From positions 1-64,000 of the forward strand of contig JAEOSY010000385.1 of assembly GCA_016840125.1 (NCBI GenBank): a stretch of DNA of 64,000 bases, in the 5' to 3' direction. A model generated the notes under the pieces. It was not told the origin of the DNA. It was given only the letters and a program-made list of their open reading frames with translations, and searched no databases. Position numbers and translations under genes: made by a program. The stretch comes from Candidatus Helarchaeota archaeon (GTDB lineage Archaea > Asgardarchaeota > Lokiarchaeia > Helarchaeales > HEL-GB-A). How positions within the stretch are numbered: the first letter of the stretch is position 1; each line of letters opens with the position of its first letter. Positions 18,501-26,461 of the stretch are shown in pieces.

Positions 18501-19163
18501 AATGTGCCGAGTGATATCGATATTGATATTGATCTCAGGCGTGATCGAGATTGTGATATTATTTTTAATTTTCAAAATACAGGTAATGCTACATTGATTG
18601 ATTTAAATTTCAGTATTAGTTCTTTACCAGCAGGTTGGAGTGTGAATGTTGATTCGCAAACGGTTGGTCAGCTCAACCCAAATGAGACGATTCAGGTTTC
18701 ATTCACGATAACAGTGCCAGCCAATGAGAAGGAATTTTTGGAGCTTATCACAATAAATTTTGAAGCGACGGTCTTGGAAACAGGGCAAGACGTAAGTGAT
18801 GAAATCAACGTTCTAGTGGCAGGAGCAAAGAGTAAGAATTTAATAATCTGGCTAGTTATCATTATTGGGAGTGTAGCGGCGGCTGCATCCACGAGCTTTG
18901 TAGTTGTTCGAAGACGTCGAGTAGGTCTAGATGAATCGAAATGGAAGGGGAAAGGAAAATCTATGGAATCGCTCAAGCAGGTAGTTTCTTCAGAGTTCCC
19001 AGGAACCTACTCAATGATCTCTGTTGAATTAATGGAACGAATCAATCGAATCTCAGGATTAACCGAAGCTGAAAAAAACCTTCTAATTCAAGATGTAGTC
19101 TTACTGGATGATCAAGCAGCAGAAAAATGGATTGAAGAGTTCGAGAAAACCTTATTAGACTAA
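15555..19163 (+). CDS. Large cell-surface protein with four lectin-like repeats, NEW3-like domain and C-terminal anchor
   Basis: About 1202 residues from the ATG at 15555, preceded by GGGTG at a good distance. The upstream frame to 15405 has a basic, non-signal character and is not needed. An N-terminal signal peptide (KFYGIFLIFTLFGSISFSLG) is followed by four tandem units of about 200 residues. Each opens with YLGxYSFTEDAxGxDPxxW and ends with DAVDYSWAPGYYxNRNMD, with an internal WHHLRxxFECGxG segment as in LamG/concanavalin-type jelly-roll domains. Next is a region with the pattern of the NEW3 beta domain (NTGNATLIDLNFSISSLPAGW). A single membrane helix (LIIWLVIIIGSVAAAAST) and a basic stop-transfer RRRR come next, then a roughly 60-residue acidic/helical cytosolic tail. 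Many NxS/T sites are present. The regulator gene 36 bp downstream suggests a sensing pair. Confidence 0.88.
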   Translation: MERHKFYGIFLIFTLFGSISFSLGLNLVNIQVNQTNLQGDVENLNNLAINITSPGDLTIDGGDTSNHTISWTLNDTSSYDYLGVYSFTEDAEGTDPANWTIIEEFNTSIEVIAKKNGHSKVVELWDNDNSNDCYLYNNFAPQTTGSVEFWIYGLAGIESATYIRLHKGVPSPTNAGPYLKVDWSGEYLRYYSGGYTDIISSSGFSERTWHHIRVAFNCTTDTFDIWVNGIQEGTGLPFANNANSLVYIDVGTSTISTYGNTYTYIDAVDYSWAPGYYQNRNMDIEPVDYLGLYSFTEDAVGSDPSGWTMNEPSGTNISVESEYKSHRNVLFLDDDSSSTRCYIDNYFTAQTSGSIEFWFLMPDVSTPAHFQTYSTTLGPLWPIYLAVSYDLGGVTPDYLAWNNGAVFQDITQLFDNTWYHLRINFECGTGNYDNLSAHTFNLYLNGVQYGPFNFYLNENNISRLRFNTYDSPYQPSELYLDAVDYSWAPGYYTNRNMDVGPIDYLGTYSFTEDPVGADPSGWIVVEDPNTNCSIIEEKNGHHKVMQLDDNMVFGATNADNSFGNHSSGTIEMWVYADDPISDQGLKIYVEENESYPIYTIFETNNEKLVRHNGTHVLDICNISNQVWHHLRYTFECGSGGYDGLSADQYNLYVDGVKYGPFIFRVTAEGLDELHFASGSTADDGNTYIDAVDYSWTPGYYTNRNMDYEILNNESMDYLGAYSYTQDADGALPIGWTENNDPGCTVSVISEVNSHKKVMQLYDGNITGRAISINQWGLNVTAGSAEWYWRTSSPTSSNYYRFFDNDSWVIYFVNFWGDFQYWDGSYHLITTSVHNQWYHIKVDWISTGWQVWIDGVLYGSGYSYTFASPMNDGLDRLEFHTIDIYTNFYNYYDAVDYSWAPGYYPNRNLDDMPEPLSYAVFEDGNKITNWLQWSGSTQVDYNVSAQGLGFGVHNISLVYIDTDGQWYHDDVSVDVNSTVVADWNVPSDIDIDIDLRRDRDCDIIFNFQNTGNATLIDLNFSISSLPAGWSVNVDSQTVGQLNPNETIQVSFTITVPANEKEFLELITINFEATVLETGQDVSDEINVLVAGAKSKNLIIWLVIIIGSVAAAASTSFVVVRRRRVGLDESKWKGKGKSMESLKQVVSSEFPGTYSMISVELMERINRISGLTEAEKNLLIQDVVLLDDQAAEKWIEEFEKTLLD
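15792..18281 (+). repeat. Four tandem approximately 600-bp coding repeats
   Basis: Units run about 15792-16403, 16416-17048, 17061-17672 and 17700-18281. Their edges are nearly identical at protein level (YSFTED opening, YSWAPGYY closing) while the interiors have diverged, so they are old internal duplications. Unit 4 is the most divergent, with a YSYTQD opening and a different inner segment. Confidence 0.85.
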
Positions 19164-19199
19164 TCCTACTTTTTTTTTAGTATTTAGGGGAGTTGTCTC

Positions 19200-21365
19200 G
19201 TGGCTTATCAGGATTCTCGGAAAAAATGGTTAAAGGGCGATAATCTTACTATTCTCCAGAAGAACATTCTTCAGGTAGCCCAGTCCATAAGGAAAGAACA
19301 AAAAACCTTCAATATGGTTACACTCTTTGAAATTTGTTGTAAGAAGCTTCCGAATCCGGAGCCGGAGATCTATCAAGCAATCCGAGAACTTTATAGTAAG
19401 AAATTTATTGTCGAGGGAAAACAGCTTTTTAAGCAAGAGGTTCTCACGAATGAGAAGAGAAATAAAATAAATGGGTATATTAATAAATATCCGGGCGCTC
19501 ATATTCGTGAGATTCGCAAAGTTTTTGATTTAGGCGCATATATGGCGTATCGTCATCTCGCGATACTCGAGAAATTTGAGTTCCTACGTAAAAGTTCGTA
19601 TCGAAACAAAATAGTTTATTTTCCCTCTGACTTTAAGGAAGACCAAGAACTTGCGGTGCTTCTCTTAAGAAATGAAACGACAAACCGTATCTTTGAATGC
19701 ATCCAAGAGCATGGTAAACTTCGTGTTACTGAATTGAAAGAAATCATCCAAATTCCCTATACAACAATCCAAGACCACCTGAAACGACTGATTGAGGGTG
19801 GTTTGGTTGAGAAAATAAAGAAAGATCAAACCTCTTACTACGTTTTAGCTGAGGAGGAAGGAGTAGAAGAAAAGATTAGGGGGGAAAAAGAGAAAGTAGC
19901 AGTAAAAAGAGAGTTTGATTACGTTGGTGGCAATATTAGATTTAAGGTAGCAGTTCGAAATCTTACAAACATGGCAGTACATAACATTGCAGTTAATTTG
20001 AATCCATCCGAGCAATTTATTGCAGATGTACCACAGCAGAATGTGGCGAACCTACCTCCGAATTCAACGCGAGGAATTGATTTCATATTAACCCCACTCA
20101 CCTGTGGGCAATCCACAATCTTTGGCGCGGTTTCGTTTCAGGATGCCTTTGGACAAGTCCATTCGATTCCAATTCAACAAAAGGAAGTTAGTATCAAATG
20201 CCCCTTAGTCCAACCCTTGAATGCCACACAACAGGAAGTAAATGATTGGATTAAAAATTTAAAGAGAGGAACAGGGAAGGTTGAATATAATAATATATCG
20301 GATGAGGAAGCCTTTCGGATTGGACGCGAGCAGGTAAGTGCGCTTGATTTAAATGAGATTAATATTAACTCAGATAAATACTGGGGCTTGTATTCAGGCC
20401 TCGTAAAAGTAACAGGAAGAAATATGGTCGTCAAAGTAAGCGTGGTTCATCCTCATATTGTACTTGACGTTTGGGCTGATGATCTCAAGCAGACAACGGG
20501 ATTCATTGCGTATATTTCGAATCTGATTAACATTGCACTCGAAGTATCTTACAAAATGGTTAGGAGAACTGAAGATATTAGTAATAAAATTGTTTCTCTT
20601 ATGAAGGCCAGCACTCAACTCGATGTTGCCTTTGGAATGTGTAAGAATCGAGGATCCGTTTCAGGGATTATTTCACAACTATCCAGTCTAGAAGTAACGC
20701 TGGGGGATTCATATTCAGATACTTCTTTGATTCGTTCGATGAAAAAAACCTGCTCGAATTTAGAAGGAACAATTGACCCAGATGCGCCCATTTGTGAAAA
20801 TGATGCGAATGATTTAGAATTTAGATGTTTAGTATGGTTACGAAAAATTCATGAACTAGTCCAGTATAATATCAAAACCTATCAGGAGACTTTTGATGAT
20901 TTAAGCAGTATCTCAGATGACTTTATGGAAGGTTCCAATGCGATAGCTGCGAGAATCGCAGAACGTGAAAGAGATTATGCGTTGGGAATTCTCGTCTACT
21001 TAATGATTCTCGACATTAAAAGTGGAATTTGTGTTTTCGAGAAGAACTTAGGTGATCTTAATATAAATCCAGATCTGATAGGAGGATTTCTACATGCGCT
21101 CCAGAGTTTCGGATTAGAATTATCGAAATCAGATGCAGCGATGAAAAGACTGACATATGAACGATATCAGTTTCAAATCGAAACGGGTAAATTGGTTCGT
21201 GCGGCTCTTATTCTTGGTGGAACACCGAACTTTTTTATCACATCGCGGTTGGAACGGTTTGTTGAGCAATTCGAGCAGAATTTCGGAGAGGACCTAAAAA
21301 CTTTCGCGGGTAATATGGATACATTTAAACCCGCAAAAGCGTTATTTAATGCCTTTTTTAAATAA
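19200..21365 (+). CDS. Multi-domain regulator: three winged helices, appendage-like module, longin-like C-terminus
   Basis: A 721-residue protein starting at GTG 19200, with AGGGGAG about 8 nt upstream. Three winged-helix modules are seen at about residues 18-75, 82-143 and 155-216. A beta-sandwich (about 238-330; VRNLTNMAVHNIAVNL ... LPPNSTRGIDFIL) follows, then an alpha/beta segment (about 340-430; EEAFRIGREQ ... YWGLYSGLVKVTGRNMVVKVSVV). Together these recall the two-part ear of adaptin/coatomer gamma subunits or CARDB/NEW3 folds. A long helical region is next. The last 120 residues (LDIKSGICVFEKNL ... LIGGFLHALQSF ... FEQNFGEDLKTFAGN) have the form of the longin/roadblock-like domains abundant in Asgard proteins. 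It is 36 bp behind the surface protein and probably co-transcribed. The fold assignments beyond the winged helices are pattern-based. Confidence 0.8.
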   Translation: MAYQDSRKKWLKGDNLTILQKNILQVAQSIRKEQKTFNMVTLFEICCKKLPNPEPEIYQAIRELYSKKFIVEGKQLFKQEVLTNEKRNKINGYINKYPGAHIREIRKVFDLGAYMAYRHLAILEKFEFLRKSSYRNKIVYFPSDFKEDQELAVLLLRNETTNRIFECIQEHGKLRVTELKEIIQIPYTTIQDHLKRLIEGGLVEKIKKDQTSYYVLAEEEGVEEKIRGEKEKVAVKREFDYVGGNIRFKVAVRNLTNMAVHNIAVNLNPSEQFIADVPQQNVANLPPNSTRGIDFILTPLTCGQSTIFGAVSFQDAFGQVHSIPIQQKEVSIKCPLVQPLNATQQEVNDWIKNLKRGTGKVEYNNISDEEAFRIGREQVSALDLNEININSDKYWGLYSGLVKVTGRNMVVKVSVVHPHIVLDVWADDLKQTTGFIAYISNLINIALEVSYKMVRRTEDISNKIVSLMKASTQLDVAFGMCKNRGSVSGIISQLSSLEVTLGDSYSDTSLIRSMKKTCSNLEGTIDPDAPICENDANDLEFRCLVWLRKIHELVQYNIKTYQETFDDLSSISDDFMEGSNAIAARIAERERDYALGILVYLMILDIKSGICVFEKNLGDLNINPDLIGGFLHALQSFGLELSKSDAAMKRLTYERYQFQIETGKLVRAALILGGTPNFFITSRLERFVEQFEQNFGEDLKTFAGNMDTFKPAKALFNAFFK

Positions 21366-21511
21366 ACCAAGAATTTTGACCAAAATCTTTTTCCAATTCA
21401 AATACTCATTTTTGGAATTGTTGGACAATTGATTTTAAAGGCAAATCTACAAGTAATTACTATAATTCAATCACATTATCTCATTGAATTTTAACAAAGG
21501 CAGGGTCTAGA

Positions 21512-22012
21512 ATGGTAAAACACAAAGATTTAGAGTTGGATATTTTAAAATTGCCCTTAGTGGAATTTATAAAAGTGAAGGGGCTCCAAATCAGGCATTT
21601 TAATAAGGCTAAGGATGTGAAGACACTAGTAAAGCTTTTTAACACAATCTGGAAGGAGAGTGGGGGACCTGAAATTACGTTAAATGATGAGAAAGCGCTC
21701 CAATTACCTGAAGATAGGGTGTTTGTAGCAGAGTTTCATGGGGAAATGGTAGGGTTTATTGTTTTTGATGTGATTGAAGAAGATGGGGAAAAGAAAGGTA
21801 TGTTTCGGTTTATAGGAGTATTGAAAGAGCATAGGGGAAAGAAGATTGCTTCAGCTATGGCATTTCGGGCAGGAGAAGATATGTTGAGGCACGGGATTAC
21901 TAAGGTGAAAAGTTTTATTCCTGAAAAAAACCAGAAAGCACTGAATTTCATTAAATTTTTCGGCTTTGAAGAAACTGAAGAAGTGGAATATTCCCCTGAA
22001 TTTCCAAAATAA
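21512..22012 (+). CDS. GNAT-family N-acetyltransferase
   Basis: A 166-residue single-domain GNAT. The central strand and acetyl-CoA loop are visible as FIGVLKEHRGKKIASAMAFRAGEDM (about residues 107-131), corresponding to the family R/Q-x-x-G-x-G/A motif, followed by VKSFIPEKNQKALNFIKFFGFEE, the standard last helix and strand. The acceptor cannot be predicted. A GGGT lies about 6 nt before the ATG. It converges with the next GNAT gene on the opposite strand. Confidence 0.88.
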   Translation: MVKHKDLELDILKLPLVEFIKVKGLQIRHFNKAKDVKTLVKLFNTIWKESGGPEITLNDEKALQLPEDRVFVAEFHGEMVGFIVFDVIEEDGEKKGMFRFIGVLKEHRGKKIASAMAFRAGEDMLRHGITKVKSFIPEKNQKALNFIKFFGFEETEEVEYSPEFPK

Positions 22013-22025
22013 CTAATAAATAGAT

Positions 22026-22625
22026 CTAAATATCAGCTTCGACTAAGAGGTCGCCCTCTTCCAATTTCTTTGAAAATTTGAATCCCAATTTCTCAATGGT
22101 TTTCATAATTTTGTAATTCTCTAATAAAACGGTTGCGGTGATATGTTTAATACCCCGTTCCTTGGCGATATCGATTAAGTACCTGAGAAAGTTTGTTCCG
22201 ACGCCCTTATGTTGCCAATCATCATGCATCACTACAGCCATCTCCACTGTTTCAGGATTGTCTGTGACAATGTAATGTCCAATTCCAATGATTTTAGATT
22301 CGTATTCAACCACCATCGCAAAATTATTATTGTAATCAATATGAGTATAGTCACGTATTCGGGTTTGTGGTACATTTTTTCGCCCGGAGAAGAAACGAAA
22401 GTAGATAGTTTCGCGACTTAGACTATAATAGAAATCTAAAATCTTATCATCATCATCAGGGTGTATGGGACGAGCAATGACTTCAGTTCCATCTTTTGTA
22501 GTAAAGGGTCGTCGATACTTTTGGATCTCTGGTTTATCATGCTCAATCATAAACATGAGCTCTACGACGTTATAGATGACGTTCTTGTAAAAATTTTTCG
22601 GTACTAACCCTTCCTCATCGGACAT
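22026..22625 (-). CDS. GNAT-family N-acetyltransferase
   Basis: A 199-residue GNAT with an N-terminal extension of about 35 residues. Recognisable parts are IARPIHPDDDDKILDFYYSLS, YFRFFSGRK, then the core strand VEMAVVMHDDWQHKGVGTNFLRYLIDIAKERGI with the QxxGxG acetyl-CoA loop at about residues 143-149, and ATVLLENYKIMKTIEKLGF. The opening resembles the C-terminal GNAT domain found fused to ADP-forming acyl-CoA synthetases (Pat-like protein acetyltransferases), which is suggestive given the acyl-CoA synthetase genes at 26-29 kb. That link is inference. Confidence 0.88.
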   Translation of the reverse strand: MSDEEGLVPKNFYKNVIYNVVELMFMIEHDKPEIQKYRRPFTTKDGTEVIARPIHPDDDDKILDFYYSLSRETIYFRFFSGRKNVPQTRIRDYTHIDYNNNFAMVVEYESKIIGIGHYIVTDNPETVEMAVVMHDDWQHKGVGTNFLRYLIDIAKERGIKHITATVLLENYKIMKTIEKLGFKFSKKLEEGDLLVEADI

Positions 22626-22742
22626 TGTTCTCGTCTCAAATAGGGGAAATTTTAAGAAATATTATATTGATAAGAAATGATGCAATTGTTGATAAGTCTT
22701 TTGAAAAGCTCATTTCTATAGAATGAGGAGTGTTTTTTTAAG

Positions 22743-23948
22743 TTGAAGCTTGATAAAGGTAAGATCCATAAATATACAACGATATCCCGTGATGTGGAAG
22801 ATCGGTTTATCAATATCCATCCTATACAACGTGGGGGGGTCTTGACACCAGAAGCTCAGAAAGTTTTGATCGCTTATGGCGATGGGTATAGCATGTGCGA
22901 CTTTTGTTTTGAAGGAAGGGTTGATAGGATAGAAAAACCACCAATTCGTCAATTTCTTCAAGATTTAGCGCTTTTTTTAGATATGGATGAAGTCAGAGTA
23001 ACTCCTGGATCGCGAACTGCTATGTTTATTACCTTAAAGTCAATGACGAAACCAGGAGATACTATTTTGCTCGATAGCTTAGCCCATTATTCGACCTATG
23101 TAGCCGCGGAGGCTGCAGGTATAAAGACCAAAGAAGTTCCACATCAGGGCGCCCCAGAGTTTGCGTTAGACTTGCAAAAGTATCGAGATAAAATTCACGA
23201 GGTCAAAAAAGAAACAGGAAAAAACCCAGCACTTTTAATTTTGACCCATGTGGATTACAATTATGGAAATGTCAATGACCTTTCAGTAGTTGGAGAAATA
23301 GCAGAGGAGTTTGAGATTCCATATGTTGTAAATGGAGCATATAGTGTTGGAATCATGCCGGTCTCTGGTAAAAAAGCCAAGGCCGATTTTATAATGGCAA
23401 GTGGTCATAAAAGTATGGCGGCTTCTGGACCAATTGGGGTACTAACTGCTAGATCCAAATGGTCTGAGAAGATATTTCAAAAATCCAAGGTGGTAGGGGA
23501 TTGGTCCGGGAGAAAATTTGCCAATAAGGAATTCCTTTTCCTTGGATGTTCGCCGTGTCACGGAGCGCCTCTGGCAACGTTAATAGCAAGCTTCCCCGCA
23601 GTTGTCGAACGAGTGACACATTGGGATGAAGAGGTGAAAAAGGCACGGTATTTTGTTGAAGAGTTACAAAAAATTGAAGGAATAAAAGCCCTCGGTAAAC
23701 AACCCAAAGAACACACCTTAATCCAATTTGAATCCGATAGTTTTCATCAAATTGCCCAACAATATACTAAAAAAGGCTACTTTCTCTATAATGAACTGAA
23801 AAAGCGAGGGATTGTTGGCTTACATATCGGGATGACAAAGCACTTCAAGGTTAATGTTTTCGGATTGAGCTGGGATCAGGTAAAATATGTAACCTCCGCC
23901 TTTCAAGAAATCGCACAGGAACACAAACTAAAAATAAATGGATTTTGA
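22743..23948 (+). CDS. pscS: O-phosphoseryl-tRNA(Cys):Cys-tRNA synthase (SepCysS)
   Basis: A 401-residue PLP enzyme that converts phosphoseryl-tRNA(Cys) to cysteinyl-tRNA(Cys). The diagnostic opening INIHPIQRGGVLTPEAQKVL and the cysteine pair YSMCDFCFEGRVD (Cys52, Cys55) match the family. The PLP lysine is in MASGHKSMAASGP (Lys223). The third functional cysteine region is FLGCSPCHGAP (Cys269/Cys272). Length is as expected. The start is TTG with GAGGAGTG about 12 nt upstream. The partner SepRS and SepCysE are not in this window. In archaea this pathway occurs in methanogens, Archaeoglobus and some Asgard and related lineages. It is a single gene, divergent from the GNAT. Confidence 0.93.
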   Translation: MKLDKGKIHKYTTISRDVEDRFINIHPIQRGGVLTPEAQKVLIAYGDGYSMCDFCFEGRVDRIEKPPIRQFLQDLALFLDMDEVRVTPGSRTAMFITLKSMTKPGDTILLDSLAHYSTYVAAEAAGIKTKEVPHQGAPEFALDLQKYRDKIHEVKKETGKNPALLILTHVDYNYGNVNDLSVVGEIAEEFEIPYVVNGAYSVGIMPVSGKKAKADFIMASGHKSMAASGPIGVLTARSKWSEKIFQKSKVVGDWSGRKFANKEFLFLGCSPCHGAPLATLIASFPAVVERVTHWDEEVKKARYFVEELQKIEGIKALGKQPKEHTLIQFESDSFHQIAQQYTKKGYFLYNELKKRGIVGLHIGMTKHFKVNVFGLSWDQVKYVTSAFQEIAQEHKLKINGF

Positions 23949-23953
23949 AATTT

Positions 23954-25558
23954 TTATTCTAGTGACGCTAGTTTTCGGATTCCTAATCGCAATAAGCCAT
24001 AACCAGCGACTGCTATCGTGGCAAGGGCACATATGGGACCGGCGTAGACACCAATGAGGTCAATTAAGAAAATGTTAGCGATAATCGCTACTATAAACCC
24101 AGCCATGACAACACCGACAATAGCCATCATTACAAGCCCTAATTTCCCACCCCGCTCTTCGAAGGTTGGGAAAATAAATGCAATTCCAATTGCTACAGCC
24201 ATGAGTGCTAATTGAAAAGCGATTGAGAAAACAATCATCATAGAACACTCTAAAATTGTTAATCCCGCAATAACTGAAAAGATTATAGAATAAACTATAC
24301 CAATTAAAATAGAATAAATGATATTAACCAAATAAGTAGACCAAACAAACTTTTTCACACCATCTGGTGCCTTCTTATAGATCCAAAGGTTGTCTTTGCT
24401 GCCAACAATCACGAAGCCACCAAGCATCATGGAAGTCATCATGGAATACATGAAGACTGTCATCATAATTTTAAAACCAATAGTAAAAAAGGGGTCACCA
24501 ATGGTCCACATATTTGGGTTGAAGACGAACGTTGTTATTGAAATCCCTACAGCATACCCAAGGCGAGTGAAATTCTCAAATTTGCGCGAATACTGTTTTA
24601 GTTGTGATAATACTTGAATACCAAAGGTGCCCGGAATAACCCGTCGGATGAATCTATAAAACCTGTTTTCGGATACTATAGTTTCAGCTTCCATAGTGAC
24701 AGGTTCCATAGAATAGAATCGTCCCGCTGCATGATAGCCGAGATAGAGGACTATTAGGGTTATACTTACAAGTAAGAGACCAAAGTAGATTGTATCAATG
24801 GAAATAATGCTCGTTAACCCAAAGGCGCTCATTATAATATGAGTACCCCATGTGCTTGGAAAGAATTGAAGTACATCAAACAAGGGTGATGAGGGATTAA
24901 ACGAAATTAATCCATAAATTAGCAAATACATGCAAATTACAAATACGATGGCAATCACGAAACTTAAGGATCGTCCAATATCGCGTGTTCGCGCACTTTT
25001 TCGTATCCAGCTTTCGATGTACGCCGCAAAGAGAGTTCCTAACCAGAGTCCGAAGAGGACCACCAGAAAAATAACGAGATAAACTGCAAGCTGTCCAAAT
25101 GGAGAAATAGGAATCCTAATACTGAAAAAATTCACCAGCCAAGGAATGATAGTGAAAATGATTATTAAGTAGGTGGGAATTCGACCAAGGAATTTACCCA
25201 ATAAAATATCTTTTGGTTTTATCGGTGAAGAGAGTAGGACCTCCAACCTTCCAGATAGGTCACTAGTGTCTTGTACCGTCGATGAAAGCGGATACGAAAT
25301 ACACCAAAAGAAAATGATGAGCCCTACAACTGCAAAAATGAAGAACATAATAAACGGGAGAAAACCTGAATCTTCCAGCCCCTTTAGCAAGCCGTCTATT
25401 GCAACGTGAAAGGGACTCAGGATGAGGGGCACTAGAACAAAAGCGTAAACGCCCATGATTGCGGCAATAATAGTGAATAGTAATTTTCGGTGGTTCCGGT
25501 ATCGACTTGTCCAGAGGCGAATCTCATTTTTCGCGACAGATAACCAGAGGTGGGGCAT
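23954..25558 (-). CDS. ABC-2 type exporter permease
   Basis: A 534-residue polytopic membrane protein with about 12 hydrophobic segments. The stretch DLSGRLEVLLSSPIKPKDILLGKFLGRIP is typical of ABC-2 permeases, where the cytosolic loop LLSSPIKPxxILxGK follows the second helix. It lies 6 bp behind the ATPase gene in the same direction, so the two make a transporter. The substrate is unknown; the size suggests a NatB/ABC-2-like export system for ions, peptides or lipids. Confidence 0.9.
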   Translation of the reverse strand: MPHLWLSVAKNEIRLWTSRYRNHRKLLFTIIAAIMGVYAFVLVPLILSPFHVAIDGLLKGLEDSGFLPFIMFFIFAVVGLIIFFWCISYPLSSTVQDTSDLSGRLEVLLSSPIKPKDILLGKFLGRIPTYLIIIFTIIPWLVNFFSIRIPISPFGQLAVYLVIFLVVLFGLWLGTLFAAYIESWIRKSARTRDIGRSLSFVIAIVFVICMYLLIYGLISFNPSSPLFDVLQFFPSTWGTHIIMSAFGLTSIISIDTIYFGLLLVSITLIVLYLGYHAAGRFYSMEPVTMEAETIVSENRFYRFIRRVIPGTFGIQVLSQLKQYSRKFENFTRLGYAVGISITTFVFNPNMWTIGDPFFTIGFKIMMTVFMYSMMTSMMLGGFVIVGSKDNLWIYKKAPDGVKKFVWSTYLVNIIYSILIGIVYSIIFSVIAGLTILECSMMIVFSIAFQLALMAVAIGIAFIFPTFEERGGKLGLVMMAIVGVVMAGFIVAIIANIFLIDLIGVYAGPICALATIAVAGYGLLRLGIRKLASLE

Positions 25559-25564
25559 TTAATA

Positions 25565-26329
25565 TTATCTCCAAGCCAGCAGTTCCTTTTCGGTCGCTTT
25601 TTCACCAGCAAGTTTTAGATAAGCTTCTTCTAGAGTTTGTGAACCTGTTTCAGCTAGGATTTCTGGGATGGTTCCCTCAAATAGTAATATTCCTTTAACG
25701 ATGATACCGATGCGATCGCAGATCTCTTCCACGAGGGGAAGCATATGGCTGCAAATGAATACAGTTTTTTCCACTTTCTTTGATAGTTCTTTTATCAAGT
25801 CTTTTACCATCTTAGAGGCCTCGGGGTCTAAATTGCTCGTCGGCTCATCCAAGAATAGAATTGTGGGATCATTCACCAACGCCGAAGCGAGTAAGATCTT
25901 TTGCTTCATCCCTCTGCTATAAGTCTCGAGTAGATCGTTACGCCGCTCCTCTAGTCCGAACATTTCAATCAGTTCTTCAATCCGATCCTTTAAGATGGTT
26001 GGGGACACGTTATAGAGAGACCCCATGAATTCTAAAAATTCGACAGGGGTTAATTTGCCAAAAACACCTGGTTGTTCTGGTAATAAACCCGTGCGACCTT
26101 TGACCACTTCCGCATCGTTAATTTCCACACCGTCCACGGAAGCGGTTCCATCTGTTGGTTTAATTATACAATTTAGTAACCTTACGGTCGTGGTCTTTCC
26201 AGCACCATTCGGTCCTAAAAGCCCAAAGGTAGTACCGTATTCAACATCTAACGTCAAACCATCGAGAGCGGTAATATCCCCAAATTTTTTCGTGAGTTTT
26301 TTCGTCCTAATCGCGTACCCAGACTTCAA
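25565..26329 (-). CDS. ABC transporter ATP-binding protein
   Basis: About 254 residues. Walker A is GLLGPNGAGKTT, the signature appears as ETYSRGMKQKILLASAL, and Walker B is TILFLDEPTSNLDPEA, followed by the H-loop (FICSHMLPLVEEICDR). These are the NatA/CcmA-like ATPase motifs. The frame is open to a GTG at 26395; I favour TTG 26329 because GAGGTT lies 9 nt upstream and the usual family start is near there. It forms an operon with the permease immediately downstream. Confidence 0.92.
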   Translation of the reverse strand: MKSGYAIRTKKLTKKFGDITALDGLTLDVEYGTTFGLLGPNGAGKTTTVRLLNCIIKPTDGTASVDGVEINDAEVVKGRTGLLPEQPGVFGKLTPVEFLEFMGSLYNVSPTILKDRIEELIEMFGLEERRNDLLETYSRGMKQKILLASALVNDPTILFLDEPTSNLDPEASKMVKDLIKELSKKVEKTVFICSHMLPLVEEICDRIGIIVKGILLFEGTIPEILAETGSQTLEEAYLKLAGEKATEKELLAWR

Positions 26330-26433
26330 ATTCAGTTCAACCTCAAAACGATAGATTATCTGGAGGAAAGAAATTTTCGTTTTTAAACATTTCACATAAA
26401 AAAAATGGAAAAAACCATAACTTGAGTAAAAAT

Positions 26434-26442
26434 CTTATATAA
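26434..26442 (+). promoter_or_regulatory. TATA box of acyl-CoA synthetase gene 1
   Basis: CTTATATAA centred about 24 nt before the ATG at 26462. This is the archaeal TATA-to-start distance expected if transcription begins at the start codon, i.e. a leaderless mRNA. No Shine-Dalgarno sequence is present. Confidence 0.6.
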
Positions 26443-26461
26443 TTTTTAAATTGTAATTTTG

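Noticed and set aside
19170..19178. Run of nine T after the surface protein gene as a terminator
   Set aside because: The next gene starts 22 nt later with its own Shine-Dalgarno sequence and the pair appears to be one unit; the T run may only modulate read-through.
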